From the NCBI GenBank assembly GCA_964036155.1, contig OZ038422.1:30589201-30653200 (forward strand): a stretch of DNA of 64,000 nucleotides, given 5' to 3'. Position 1 is the first letter of the stretch. The number at the start of each line of letters is the position of its first letter. The notes below the pieces were generated by a model. It saw nothing but the letters and a program-made list of their open reading frames with translations, had not been told where the DNA came from and did no database searches. A program made the position numbers and the translations under genes. Positions 22,012 through 32,219 of this stretch are shown one piece after another. This stretch comes from Diploscapter coronatus (taxonomy: Eukaryota; Nematoda; Chromadorea; Rhabditida; Rhabditidae).

Positions 22012-24678
22012 ATGCCCCAATATCTCAGCATCTTGGTCACAGTCGCGCTGTTTGTTGGCACTAATGCCCAGATTGCCGACCCTCTAGAATGCACGGAGGT
22101 CGGTACTCAGGGAAATTTGACGGGACAGGTCAGTCTATCTTCTTCCTAGTAATTATAAGTGAATCAGTTTATTGGCACCTCGACGATATTGAATACTAAT
22201 TATCTCAACTTTCAGCTGGTCTATTCACCACTTGCCACGATTTGTTCGAACCCTCTGGGTGATGCAGGCTGCAAAACTCTCTATGGTGCAGGAAACGATT
22301 CGGGCATTGCACCTGGGAATAACGCTCCACGCCCATCTCCATGCTTCTCGGTTTGCTCCTTTCCTTTGATACATAATTTTATAATTTGATGAAGTGTATG
22401 GCTTCCCGCAGTCTTCACAAATTGAGCGCTTAGAACTAGTAATCGAGTACGCGTGAATTTAAAAAAAAAAAAACTCAAAAATTTAAAATCAAGGTTGTAA
22501 TTCCAGACATTTCATTATCGAAATTGAAGTCGGAGCCAAATTAAAAAATTGTTCATTTGAAGTCGAGGCAGGAGAATTTCGTTATCAATCAAATCCAGAA
22601 AATACAGTTATTTTGAAGTCAAAACCTCGCACTCACTGACCATGATGAAATGTCGTATCCGACTTCTTTTCACTAATTGTTTCATTTCCATATCAATTTA
22701 TATAAATTTTGAATTCAGACTCAGCCGAATGGAACAACAATCGATCCTTCGATGAAGGCTGGTGCTATCAAGAACTGTCCTAAGGTATGACCAATGACCA
22801 TTTAGATAAATATACAGTGGCGCAAAACTTTCGAAGAATTATAATTACTAATATAGCTAGGCTCGCAACACACAAGCTTCATAATGCTATTTTTGAGTAA
22901 AAACCATACTAACAAGTAGGCCTTGACTCGTCTAAAAGTTTGGTGAAATAACTCATGAGTGAATACGAGTTTCATGTTCTAAATTTGCATATATAGTTTT
23001 GACTGTTTGAATCGTTCGAATTCAATTCGTCATTACTTTCTTTGTTTATTCTGAGTGAGGCGTTGTTGCACCGCATCAAATTTTCTTGAATCAGTTTTTG
23101 CTCGTGCACTTCCCTGCGCACCAAAAATGCGGGTTGTTTTTATGATCCACTTGCAGCCTAGGTAAATCCCAATCGATTGCGGGGTGACAATTTCAATCCT
23201 TGATGAAATAGCGGCAGAAAACAGTAAATTCGCTAACATTTCTTGGATTCGAAGTTAACGTACATTGTGTTGGCGAGTCTAAATATAGCTTAGAATGACT
23301 ATTTATCATAAACCAAATCCAATGAAATGTGGCAGAAAATCACAGATAATTCGGAATAATATACTTGGCCAAGTTTCGTTCAAATTGGTTCCACGTTGAG
23401 TGGCATACTAGACGGCATTCGTAATCATAATTGTTCTAAACTTCTGGCATCCACTGTAGATACCTATGAAAGATGGTGTAGCTCGCACATTATTGAATAA
23501 CGCGAGATATGACAATTTTTCAAGGGTACATCTTCCCCTGAAGAGTAACTCAGCGGGGATTTTGTTATTCTATATTTATTTAACGAAATTTAGTTCTGCG
23601 GGTACTGCTGCAAAAGTCCGGCATACAATTGCGCAAACAAAAATCGTACGTGCAAGAAATGGTGATCAATTTCACATAAATATAAATACTTTCAGCACCC
23701 GATTTCAATTGCAATTCGGTCACTCCAGCCATGTGTCAGGTATGAAGAAAGAAAGCGAAAACTTGGGGACTTGAGCCTATAGTGACACATAGTGGTAGTA
23801 TACGTTTGGGTTGCTAGCTCCCCTTTTCTGTAACTAGAAATTTGCGATTGAAATAATATATTGTCTAGCAACTATTTGGAGAAAAGATGCTTGTGATCAG
23901 CTGCATCACATTGGGGGTGTTTTAGAGAGTGGGAAGGACAGATAGAAAAAGAGGAATGTGAAGGATAACATATCAGGTCATTTACATGACTGATACATTG
24001 CAAAAATCGTGAAATGAGTTTCACACTTCAGGATCCTGCTTGGAGACAGCCTATTGCAACTTCGTGCCCAAATAGATGCGGCATGTGTCTGGATGTATGA
24101 TTCATGAATAGTAGATTATCACGATTATGATATATAAATTTAGGGCGGATGCGTAGACAAGGCTGTTGACTGTTCCGCTGACACCTCGATCTGCAACAAT
24201 ATCAACCTGCAAGCGTTCGTCAATGAAAACTGTCAAAGGTATGATGGATTAAAAGTGAGATGCAAATAAAAAAAACACAAAATAGAACCTGCCAACGATG
24301 CCCAGCTTCGACAACAATCGGAACTGCAACCACCCAGCCTGGAGTCGTGACGTCGGCGCCTTGCAGTGACAGTTCAACCAGGTATTTTTTGAGTCAACAA
24401 CTACCCTTTTTCAATTATTCCATTTCAGTTGCGCCACATGGAACACGGTATTATTTTTTTCGAGTTTTCTGATAAATTTATATTTTTTTATGAAATTAAA
24501 GTTGAAATTTCATGATATGAATACGAAAAATAAGACAAAATTTAGAATGGATTCTGTTCTTCGACTTTCTACACTTCAGCACAGAAATCTCAATACTGCG
24601 CTAAGTAGGGGATGGCTCTGAAGATAATTTCTATATCACGCTACTTTCAGGACGTGCAATCTGTGCTCAGGAAAATAA
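22012..24678 (+). CDS. Secreted Cys-rich protein with ShKT domain(s)
   Basis: The start is ATG at 22012, two bases after a TTTCAG. The signal peptide is MPQYLSILVTVALFVGTNAQ. Small exons encode successive Cys-rich pieces: VYSPLATICSNPLGDAGC, FCGYCCKSPAYNCANKN, APDFNCNSVTPAMCQ, CPNRCGMCLD, and then CVDKAVDCSADTSIC with AFVNENCQRTCQRCP. The last has the spacing of an ShKT domain. A second, shortened ShKT-like end (CSDSSTSCATWNT...TCNLCSGK) closes the protein at TAA 24676-24678. All introns are GT-AG. The intron between 22784 and 23594 hosts a Tc1-like element. ShKT domains occur in many nematode secreted and cuticle-associated proteins, as potassium-channel-blocking peptides or as accessory modules; no specific activity can be assigned here. 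Confidence 0.75.
22815..23456. mobile_element. Tc1/mariner-like non-autonomous element in intron
   Basis: Diverged terminal inverted repeats begin CAGTGG at 22815 and end CCACTG at 23456. They share further AATTAT and ATTAC blocks over about 40 bases. TA dinucleotides flank both ends (22813-22814 and 23457-23458). I see no intact transposase; a minus-strand frame at about 23033-23239 is not recognisable. It is older than the foldback element at 4273, judging by arm divergence. Confidence 0.7.
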
Positions 24679-25991
24679 TCATTTCCAATTCGACTGACCA
24701 AAGAAGAGTGTACGGGGCTCATTCGAATATTTCAGTCGATTTAGTTTAATTATGATTTTTCTATTTAGTTTAAACTGAAATATTCGGATTTACTTATCAA
24801 CTCAAGCTTAAGATCAAGGGGATTAAAACCAACGCAAACGGAACAACTTTTTACCGATCGGAACGATGCACTAATTTAAAAATATATAGCATGAACGGGG
24901 AATTGTTTATGATTTGACCTGACCAATCAATGAATAAATGATTTCATGCTAATCACTGTTGATTCATTATAACAGTTACAGAAATAACTAGCATACACCA
25001 CACGAAATAACTCAGACAGAAAACTCTTTGAAAATACTATCTTATTCAGATGAAATAAAGAAATTCCAAAATTATTAGAAAAGGGATAATTTTACTCTAC
25101 TCAAACTTCACCAAACTGCTCAAATTTAGTCTCAAAATGTCTTTCCCAATTTTGCACTGAAAGCAAGTTGATGCTTTAAAACATTGATAATTCATTTCTT
25201 TCTATTTCAAAATTTTGCTCTTTCAGAAATCATTTAGCTGCACATCACTTTTTGCCATTTGAATGTTTTCGTTTTTCCCTATCTTGTGAACGATCATTCT
25301 TTCTCTGGCTCTTCCATTTTACAACCATTTCCTCTGACATATCTCTCAGAGAAAAACCATTTCGTCTATTTTTATCCTCAAATTGATTTTTTTAACCTAA
25401 AAAATTTGAATTTCAGATACCGTATCTCAAATAATGACCATCTAAATTGGACAAATCCCAACGTCTAAATCTTTGGATTCTAACGGATATGCAAATTTCT
25501 GGAAATTCAACAAATAGGCAAAACTAAAATGCACATTTTAAAGTGAGCTTCTTTGTTTTTTTTTCAAAATCATCGCTTTTCTACTTATTTCATATAGCAT
25601 TACTTATCTCTCTACACTCGTTTTTGCTTATCTCTAAAATATTTTGAAGACCAATTCTTTCCGCTTCTTGCTTTCTGTTATTTCGCTTCCACATCGTCTT
25701 ATCTCAAAATATCCGATTCTGTATGCCTCCATAACCAATAACTTCTCCAACCTTCTCTAAAATTATGCAGATATTAACTGATGATATAAAATTATTAAAA
25801 TCCAGAATAAATAGCGAAAAATCGTGAGATGTTTTATTTTTTTTATTTCGAATTATCGTGAATTCATACCACAGCTCTTCTTTTATTTTCTCTTTCTCTT
25901 TGTTTTACACCCTATCTGCATATTCTTTTAGTTTGTTTTTTTCACGTAATATCAAAAATACAATTTAGAATCAACAAATCAAATTGTCAAA
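24679..25991. other. Intergenic, no gene seen
   Basis: AT-rich, with T- and CT-rich tracts near 25550-25950. No supported exon. A TTTAG lies about 20 bases before the ATG at 25992. Confidence 0.45.
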
Positions 25992-27634
25992 ATGTCGAGA
26001 ATTGTGACTGTTGTTAATAAAATCGCTCAACAAGTCCCTATGACTAACGAGGCAATTCGAGAACTCCAGGTATTTTTGATAAAAAAGCTTGCATAATCTA
26101 CATTTTTTGAAAAATATAAGTATGTTTTTGCCTTTCACATCTAGAGAGAATTTCCGTCAGACTCAGAAAATATACGGAGAGTAGGTCGTACGAGTAAAAT
26201 TGTTTAATTCTTCTCTAGGTCTGCTATCCTTGCATAAATGATTTAATAAAGGATAACAAATTGATAGATTCAATCGGGATGGGTAACATTCGCGTTTTTT
26301 TTCTGGAACTGGGCGACTTTTCAAAATTGAGTACGGGTCAAAAACTTGATTGCCCAATCCTGGGTTCAATTGTTTAATTTTCAGGTGGAGCAACAACAAC
26401 TTCAAAGAAAAATCCACGATTTGGAACGCATTAACGAGCAATTGATGCAAAATGTGAGTGACTACGTAATATTCACATATGGTAAAGCATGTGATCAAAG
26501 TTGTGCGTTAGATTTTCACGTCTGCATTTGCATACACATGTTGGTATTAATTCTTCCTCTATGAGTTGAGGTAGCATCACAGGCCTAGCTCGAGTTAGGG
26601 CTTAAATTTGAACTTTTGCGCTAAAGCCCGGTCTTGGTTTTCGTTAGATCGGACTAATGACCCTAGAAAAGTTTCATTTTTTATTTCAATGAAAATTTGA
26701 TATCGGATAGGAAGCAACAGATACGGGTTCCATGAATATGCGAGTTTTTCATAAAAAAATTTCTTAAACGAAGTTGAGAAGAAAATTACCCACACATTCA
26801 CCTATAGAACAAAATTATTTGCATCTGCACCTGATCTGCACGTATCGTTCAAGCCTACAGCTGCGTTGCTTCTACAAATGCTGATGTTATAACACAAATT
26901 TGCACGCGATGATGTGTTATGCAAACTGTATAATAATAGTTATATCGTAAAATGATCCCTACGACGAATTATTCAAAAATGTGTACAACTATTTGATATT
27001 GAATGGAAAGTGATCTGCAACGAACAGGAGATCATTTACATCTCATCTTATAGTCCTATGGCAATAGCTACGAAAAATAGGATTTTCCTATGTATGGATC
27101 ATTTTTCAACTCAGTCGATGTGTAGTACTTGGTGAAGAATATAACCGTTATTCGATTTTCAGTCTGCGAAGTCCTTAATCTCCATCAACAGGAATTGCAA
27201 GGAAGCAGATAGTGAGGTTTGTTATTTCATTAGAGACATATGAAGAAGATATGTCTGAGAAATCAGAGTCAGCAAACAATACTTTTTGTTCAGTTTGCAA
27301 AAAATGACATTTTGATTTTATGAACTTTCAGGGCGAATTGGCGAATATTATCATGCTAGAAAAGCCGTCTATTAAGTGGTCTGATGTAGCTGGATTCGAA
27401 ATGGCCAAGAAATTACTCAAGCGAGCAGTGAACATGGGTATCAAACACCCTGAAACTTTTATAGATTTACTTAATCATTTCAGTGATTTTTTCTCTTGTA
27501 AAATGACTGATTTTCTCCGAAATAACATTTACAAATGTTTAAATAGTTTATTTGGCAAAAGAATAAAATTAAAATTGAGATTATGTTTGGAGACTTTGCA
27601 CGGAGGATTTGCAGACGAGATCCATACAAGCTGA
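25992..27634 (+). CDS. Short chimeric ORF: coiled coil plus VPS4-type linker, no ATPase core
   Basis: Four exons (25992-26069, then those beginning after TTTCAG near 26384, 27163 and 27332) join in phase 0 with canonical sites, giving about 167 residues. The N-terminal half is a predicted coiled coil (VEQQQLQRKIHDLERINEQL) and is not the MIT domain expected in VPS4. The last exon reads IIMLEKPSIKWSDVAGFEMA and then KKLLKRAVNMGIKHPETF. This closely resembles the segment just before Walker A in VPS4/katanin-class AAA ATPases. The sequence then leaves the family: there is no GPPGTGKS, Walker B or arginine finger. The stop at 27632-27634 directly abuts the stop of the convergent gene at 27635. 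It is either a degraded ATPase copy or a small chimeric gene; the open, spliceable frame argues for recent origin or use. Confidence 0.5.
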
Positions 27635-28170
27635 TCATTTTCCCCAGCCGTATCCCATTCCGTACATCGGCATTCTGAAACGAATTTATTAACTTAAATT
27701 GTAAAAATGAAATACATTCCGATACTGCAAGACTATTTCGATAGTTCCAAATGAAATGTCTAATCGAAAGAGCGAAAAGATTTTTTCTACAAATGCTCGA
27801 GTTTTGGAATGTATTTTCGGAAGCGCCCTTAGGGATGGCGATTACTGACCCGCCGTAGCCCATACCGCCCATTCCGTACATTCCACCCCATCTGCGTCTC
27901 ATCCCCTGTAAGTAAGTAATTAATCGTCTAGGTTAAAATTAGTCTTAGAATTTTGTGCGCTCTTCAAAATATCATAAACCAAGAAAGTCTTTTCACCACA
28001 AATCGATGATATTTCAATTTAATTAGACTCTTTTCCACAGATTTCTTATCTGTTGGAGTAATTATCAAAATCTAACTTACCCAGCCTCCCCAACCCCACT
28101 GTGCAGTCGATTCTTCGAACAGACAGAATAAAGCGACGAGCAGCAGAACGTAAGAGAGAAGACGGTTCAT
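27635..28170 (-). CDS. NLP-29-like Gly/Trp-rich antimicrobial peptide precursor
   Basis: Three exons from ATG at 28170, which lies two bases after a TTTCAG on the minus strand. The signal peptide is MNRLLSYVLLLVALFCLF, cleaved near ESTAQ. The mature part starts WGWGGWGMRRRWGG, then MYGMGGMGYGG, and ends MYGMGYGWGK. The Gly-Lys end suits amidation to a Trp-amide, and RRR could be a processing site. The Gln-Trp-Gly-Trp start and Gly/Tyr/Met repeats match the C. elegans NLP-29/caenacin group of epidermal peptides induced by fungal infection and wounding. The second intron starts GTCAGT inside the Gly-rich part. A minus-strand TATA box lies at 28717-28723. Confidence in the class is good; the activity is inferred. 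Confidence 0.72.
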
Positions 28171-28716
28171 TTCTGAAATCTCAAAATTAGTCTTATCTCT
28201 TGAATAAATATGATATTGAAAAATAAATAAATATGAAAGATAGATTTTGAAAGTGAAAATCAACTTCATCAAGCTAACTAAATTAAAAAAAAAATCACTG
28301 AATTGGAAATGAGAACTATTGAAAGAAAGATGTGAAAATTGAAAATAATGAATTAGATGAAATGATCATTTGGAAATCAAACAACTCGTGAAATGATATG
28401 AATTAAAATGCAGGAAATTTGTGTTCAAGATTCATGAAACGATGATGAAAGCTTCCTAGATCGTAACTAAATCGAATGATGAAGGATTAAAATGATGGAA
28501 AATTGGTTGTTTTGATAACGGCAATGCTAGATATAGTGAAAAACGCAATTGCAATTGTAACATTCTATCCAAGAAATATGAGCAGATTTTTTTTTCGGAA
28601 TTTTAGATGATAATTAAATAGAATTAAAGCAATAGATAGAATAATGGAAAGTTATTAATTAATCGTCGCGAGTACCGTATTCGTTAAAATGGGGACTAAT
28701 TGCCTCGGTCGTCACC

Positions 28717-28723
28717 TTTTATA
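28717..28723 (-). promoter_or_regulatory. TATA box on minus strand
   Basis: TATAAAAGG in minus-strand reading, about 550 bases upstream of the NLP-29-like ATG. With a 3' splice site just before that ATG, a 5' UTR intron of about 500 bases or trans-splicing would connect them. Confidence 0.4.
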
Positions 28724-29194
28724 CCCGGATTTTGTGACTTGGCGAGTCAGCCATTTCCCGGACATCTGACCTGATTTATTAGTGATGATTTCGTCGCTGT
28801 TCTGATTCCTTTTCCATCTCACTAATAAACAGCCATTTTTTGTCGCTCATTTTCACATGGTCTCCACGAAGATTAATGACATTTATGCAGTTTTTAACCC
28901 AAAGACTACTTTTTTACAGTACGCCTAACTATAAGACATTCAGTCACAGTCAGAGTTGACTGAACGAACGAGACAACCAGGCATTTTTCATCGTCAACGA
29001 TATTTCGTCGAATTTTTGACGTCTAAACAAAATATTTCAGACCTTTTTATAAACGACTTTATATCGATATGGAACCATTTTCAAATATTTTCGGAATTCG
29101 TTGAGAGATTTTTGGCTCAATTTTTTAGATGAAATTAATAGGCTAAAATTTTTTGTAAAAATAAAATACCAATTGAAAAAGGATTCTCAATCAA

Positions 29195-29200
29195 TATTTA
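29195..29200 (-). terminator. AATAAA polyadenylation signal of 33-residue peptide gene
   Basis: AATAAA in minus-strand reading, shortly after the TAG stop at 29216-29218. The spacing is typical for nematode 3' UTRs. Confidence 0.5.
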
Positions 29201-29215
29201 TTTAGAATACGTGGT

Positions 29216-29317
29216 CTAACATGACTTGCAATCGTAACTGTCTAATACTCTTGATCTTTTTGCTGATGCCATTCCAAAAGGCGTTAAGCCCAAAATCAAG
29301 GATATCAGAAGATTCAT
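29216..29317 (-). CDS. 33-residue secreted peptide, C-terminal CKSC
   Basis: This single small exon is too short for the usual length cut-offs. In minus-strand reading a TTTTTCAG 3' splice site is followed about 10 bases later by ATG at 29317. A textbook signal peptide (MNLLISLILGLTPFGMASA) comes next, then Lys-Arg and a short tail with Tyr-Asp-Cys-Lys-Ser-Cys, and a TAG stop. AATAAA follows about 15-20 bases after the stop (29195-29200). The splice acceptor, leader and polyadenylation signal together argue for a real gene, possibly SL trans-spliced. The mature peptide of about 12 residues, with a CxxC pair, could be a neuropeptide-like or defence peptide. I recognise no homologue. Confidence 0.45.
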   Translation of the reverse strand: MNLLISLILGLTPFGMASAKRSRVLDSYDCKSC

Positions 29318-29839
29318 TTCGCCTTTTCTGAAAAAGTACGTCTTTTCAAGAACATAGAACAAAACATTATGAGTGCATATTTTGGAATATCGTGCGATTC
29401 TTTTATATTTCTTTTGAGTCAGCCACAGATTTATTCTTTTTTGTTGAATAATATTGAGTTTTTCATCTTACTCAAGATCGATATGATTAATTTTTATTAA
29501 ACTTCACCAACTTAGTAGCCTGACTATTGAATTGAATGAGTGTATGCGAATAAAAATTATTAACGCAATATTGATATTATCGCACTTTTGAGCTTATGAC
29601 AAAAAACGCTTTCCTCAAAATGGTTGAAATCGGTAGCTGAATGAAGTAATCTGAAAGCTCAAAAATTGATTTCATAAATTATCATAACCTAAATAGAAGA
29701 TGAGATTAAAATTCATAAGTTCAGTTTGTAAATTTTATCTTTTTTATCTTATGTTCCTCAGAAACATTTACCTTGATATTTATTTAGGTAGTATTTCTGA
29801 GAATCGTATGATTATTCAAATATTTTTATTTTAAATAAT

Positions 29840-29989
29840 TTATTCATTTTCACTAGTTGGCATTTTATTATTATTTTCTCGATAAGAACTTGTGGTTGTT
29901 TCTCGTTTAGTCGTTGATTTTCCATTTTCATTGATTGACTTTTTATTTTTCTCAGAATCGATTTTCCGAAATCCAAATCGACTGCGCCA
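29840..29989 (-). CDS. Possible terminal exon of an unrecognised gene
   Basis: In minus-strand reading a TTTAG acceptor at 29990 opens a frame starting WRSRFGFRKIDSEKNKK. It stays polar and basic, and stops at 29840. An upstream candidate exon (about 30132-30192) ends GAC before a good GTAAGA donor and would join in phase. A second frame through the same exon is also open, so the reading is uncertain, and no start codon or family could be identified. Confidence 0.25.
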   Translation of the reverse strand, partial: WRSRFGFRKIDSEKNKKSINENGKSTTKRETTTSSYRENNNKMPTSENE

Positions 29990-30798
29990 CTAAATAATAA
30001 ATGCAGATTGAATGTTTTTATGAAATGAAAATCTTTAATATTCAGAATTGGACATTATTTATGAAAAATCACTGAAAATATCACTGATTTGAACAATTTA
30101 TTGTCCGAAGCAAATGCAAACCGATCTTACGTCTATTTTATCGAAAGAAAATAAATTGAGTATAAAACGATGACAATGAGGAAAACCTGAGCTGAAATAA
30201 AATATAAATCCTATCTAGTTTCAAATAATATGCGATGATTATGGTCAAAAATGATTAGCGATGAAGCATAAAATGCTCGAATCAAGAACATGTGTAGAAG
30301 GAATGTAAGTTAATGAGTTTCAACATTAAAATTATTTCACTAAAAATATTCCAAATTTAATTAAAATCAAATCTAAATTACGAAATTTGCATTGCAGTTC
30401 AATAATTTGAATAATGTTGCAATCGTAAACAAGCAGACACCAAAAAGAGTGCTTGACCTCGAGAACTTGTTGTTGCCATTAGAAGCAACGACAGAAGAAT
30501 TGAAACGATGACATTGCGTTCTTCTTTCCTATTCCATTTCAAATTACATTAACCTCATTTTTTCCTTTTTCCAGAAAAGTTTATAACTTCTTCCTGAAAT
30601 TGTGAGTTCTGAATGTATATTTTAGGAAATTTCAAATTAACACCCATTGAAATTTGGGACAACTTTAGAAACCTGACATGATTCCCGAACTGAGTTCGCC
30701 CTATAAAAGCCCTGTCGTTGATCAGTCAAACCAAGCAACTCTTCGAGTTCCAACCGTTCTCTTCTCGTTCTTCCAGCTCTTTCTTCAAACCCCCAAGA
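29990..30798. other. Intergenic, promoter of Tyr/Lys-rich gene
   Basis: AT-rich; it may contain upstream exons of the weak minus-strand candidate at 29840. The last 100 bases hold the TATA box and 5' UTR of the Tyr/Lys-rich gene. Confidence 0.4.
30702..30708 (+). promoter_or_regulatory. TATA box of Tyr/Lys-rich peptide gene
   Basis: CTATAAAAGC about 95 bases before the ATG at 30799. No splice acceptor intervenes, so transcription probably starts near 30730 without trans-splicing. Confidence 0.6.
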
Positions 30799-31280
30799 AT
30801 GGCCAAAATATTCAACTCGATCATTCTCATCGCCTGCCTCGTGGCTATGCTCTCTCTCTGCGTCGAAGCTGGAGGATACTACTACGTGAGTTTTAGTTCG
30901 AATTTTCAACAATAAAATAACTATTTAATTGCAGAAGGACTATTATCACAAGAAATCTTACTACAAGGTAGGTGGTAATGCATTTAAAAAATTCTATCCT
31001 TTTTGAAATAGCTATGAGGTTGTTTTATTGCAGAAGTACTACAAGAGCTACGGCAAGAAATACTATTACAAGTCATATGGCAAGGACTATTACAGGTGCG
31101 TTTTGGCCAATTTATAAATTTTACACCAAAATAAGCATCAAAGATTTTCGAAATTTGATCTAGAAGTAGCAGTTTTCAAATTTAACAATTCAAATGAATG
31201 CTTCCAGCAAGCCCTATTACGGATATGATTCGTACGGACACGGACACAAGAAATATGACGATTACTACGGATATTATTGA
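30799..31280 (+). CDS. Tyr/Lys-rich secreted peptide
   Basis: Four exons joined by GT-AG introns. MAKIFNSIILIACLVAMLS and CVEAGG form a signal peptide. The mature part is almost wholly Tyr, Lys, Ser, Gly and His, with repeated KSYYK, KSYGKKYYY and KSYGKDYY units, ending YDDYYGYY and TGA at 31278-31280. An AATAAA follows at about 31364. Low-complexity Tyr-rich secreted proteins of nematodes are typically cuticle or gland structural products, or NLP-type defence peptides. The strong TATA box and tiny introns suit high expression. Cross-linking through di-tyrosine is a plausible role, by inference only. Confidence 0.65.
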
Positions 31281-32219
31281 TTCTCTGCATCGATCGGGTC
31301 GAGCCAGTGACAAGTCATCATCCTCGAATCTAGTCTAGTCTTTCTCGTTGTTAGATTTTAACTAAATAAACATTTCATATGTTAAACTGTTAAACGTTTT
31401 ATTCATCATGCAATAAATATTGTGAATTATGAAAGAAAACTAGTTTCTATGTAATTATGAGAAATCACTCAGCGAAAATTACTCGTATTCGAATCGGTCG
31501 GCAATTTAACGAGATAAAAAATTACCGACCAACACACGGATTCGTCCGAACTGATTTGGATAGGAGTAATTTTCTCTGGGTTGTTAGAAAAATTGAACTT
31601 CAATATTTTAGTGATGCACCAATTAAACAGGAGCTCCAAATCTGCACTTTTCTGATTCTGATAAAAAATTATTGGAGGAAAAAACATATTTCCACTTTAC
31701 ATCAAAAATTTGAACTCAGGGAGTTTCTTTTTATTTTTCTGTCATCTATCTATCAGTTTCTTTTTAGATGATAAGCAGGAATGTTTCGATCAAGCATGGT
31801 TCTGATACCACAAATCACTGACAACGATCATCAATGTCATGAACTATATCAGAAGTAAGATAACAAGCATCCATGTTCTGAATATTTTCATAGTTCGATG
31901 ATTATTTTTCTTGACAACCCATTCATTTATTGCCAAACTAGAACGTTGAGTAGAAAGTAGGCTACGTTGTATCCAGTCGATAAATGATTTGAAGATAACG
32001 ATTTTCGTTACATAAAATGTCAAAACACGGCAGTTTAATAATTCTTTCAACCACTATTATCCTCTTCTGAATTCCTTCCCGATTTGCATTTATTATCCAG
32101 ATATTGATGAATTTATTTGGGAAATAAATCAGGCTACATTGTTGTCTTACTGTCGATTATTGTATTTGTATCTCGATTGTATTCTATTTTCGTCTTTATC
32201 ACCGTTTTGCTTCCTTGCA
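31281..32219. other. Intergenic with a 104-bp hairpin
   Basis: No gene seen. The hairpin is at 31473-31576. Confidence 0.45.
31473..31576. repeat. 104-bp imperfect palindrome
   Basis: Outer arms GAAAATTACTC and GAGTAATTTTC are perfectly complementary. Inside, GGTCGGCAATTT pairs with AAATTACCGACC. It resembles the other small foldback relics of the window. Confidence 0.6.

Larger units (their letters stand above)
28171..29215. other. Intergenic, promoter side of NLP-29-like gene
   Basis: No coding exon seen. It contains the minus-strand TATA box at 28717-28723 and AT-rich flank. The minus-strand AATAAA at 29195-29200 belongs to the small gene upstream. Confidence 0.45.
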
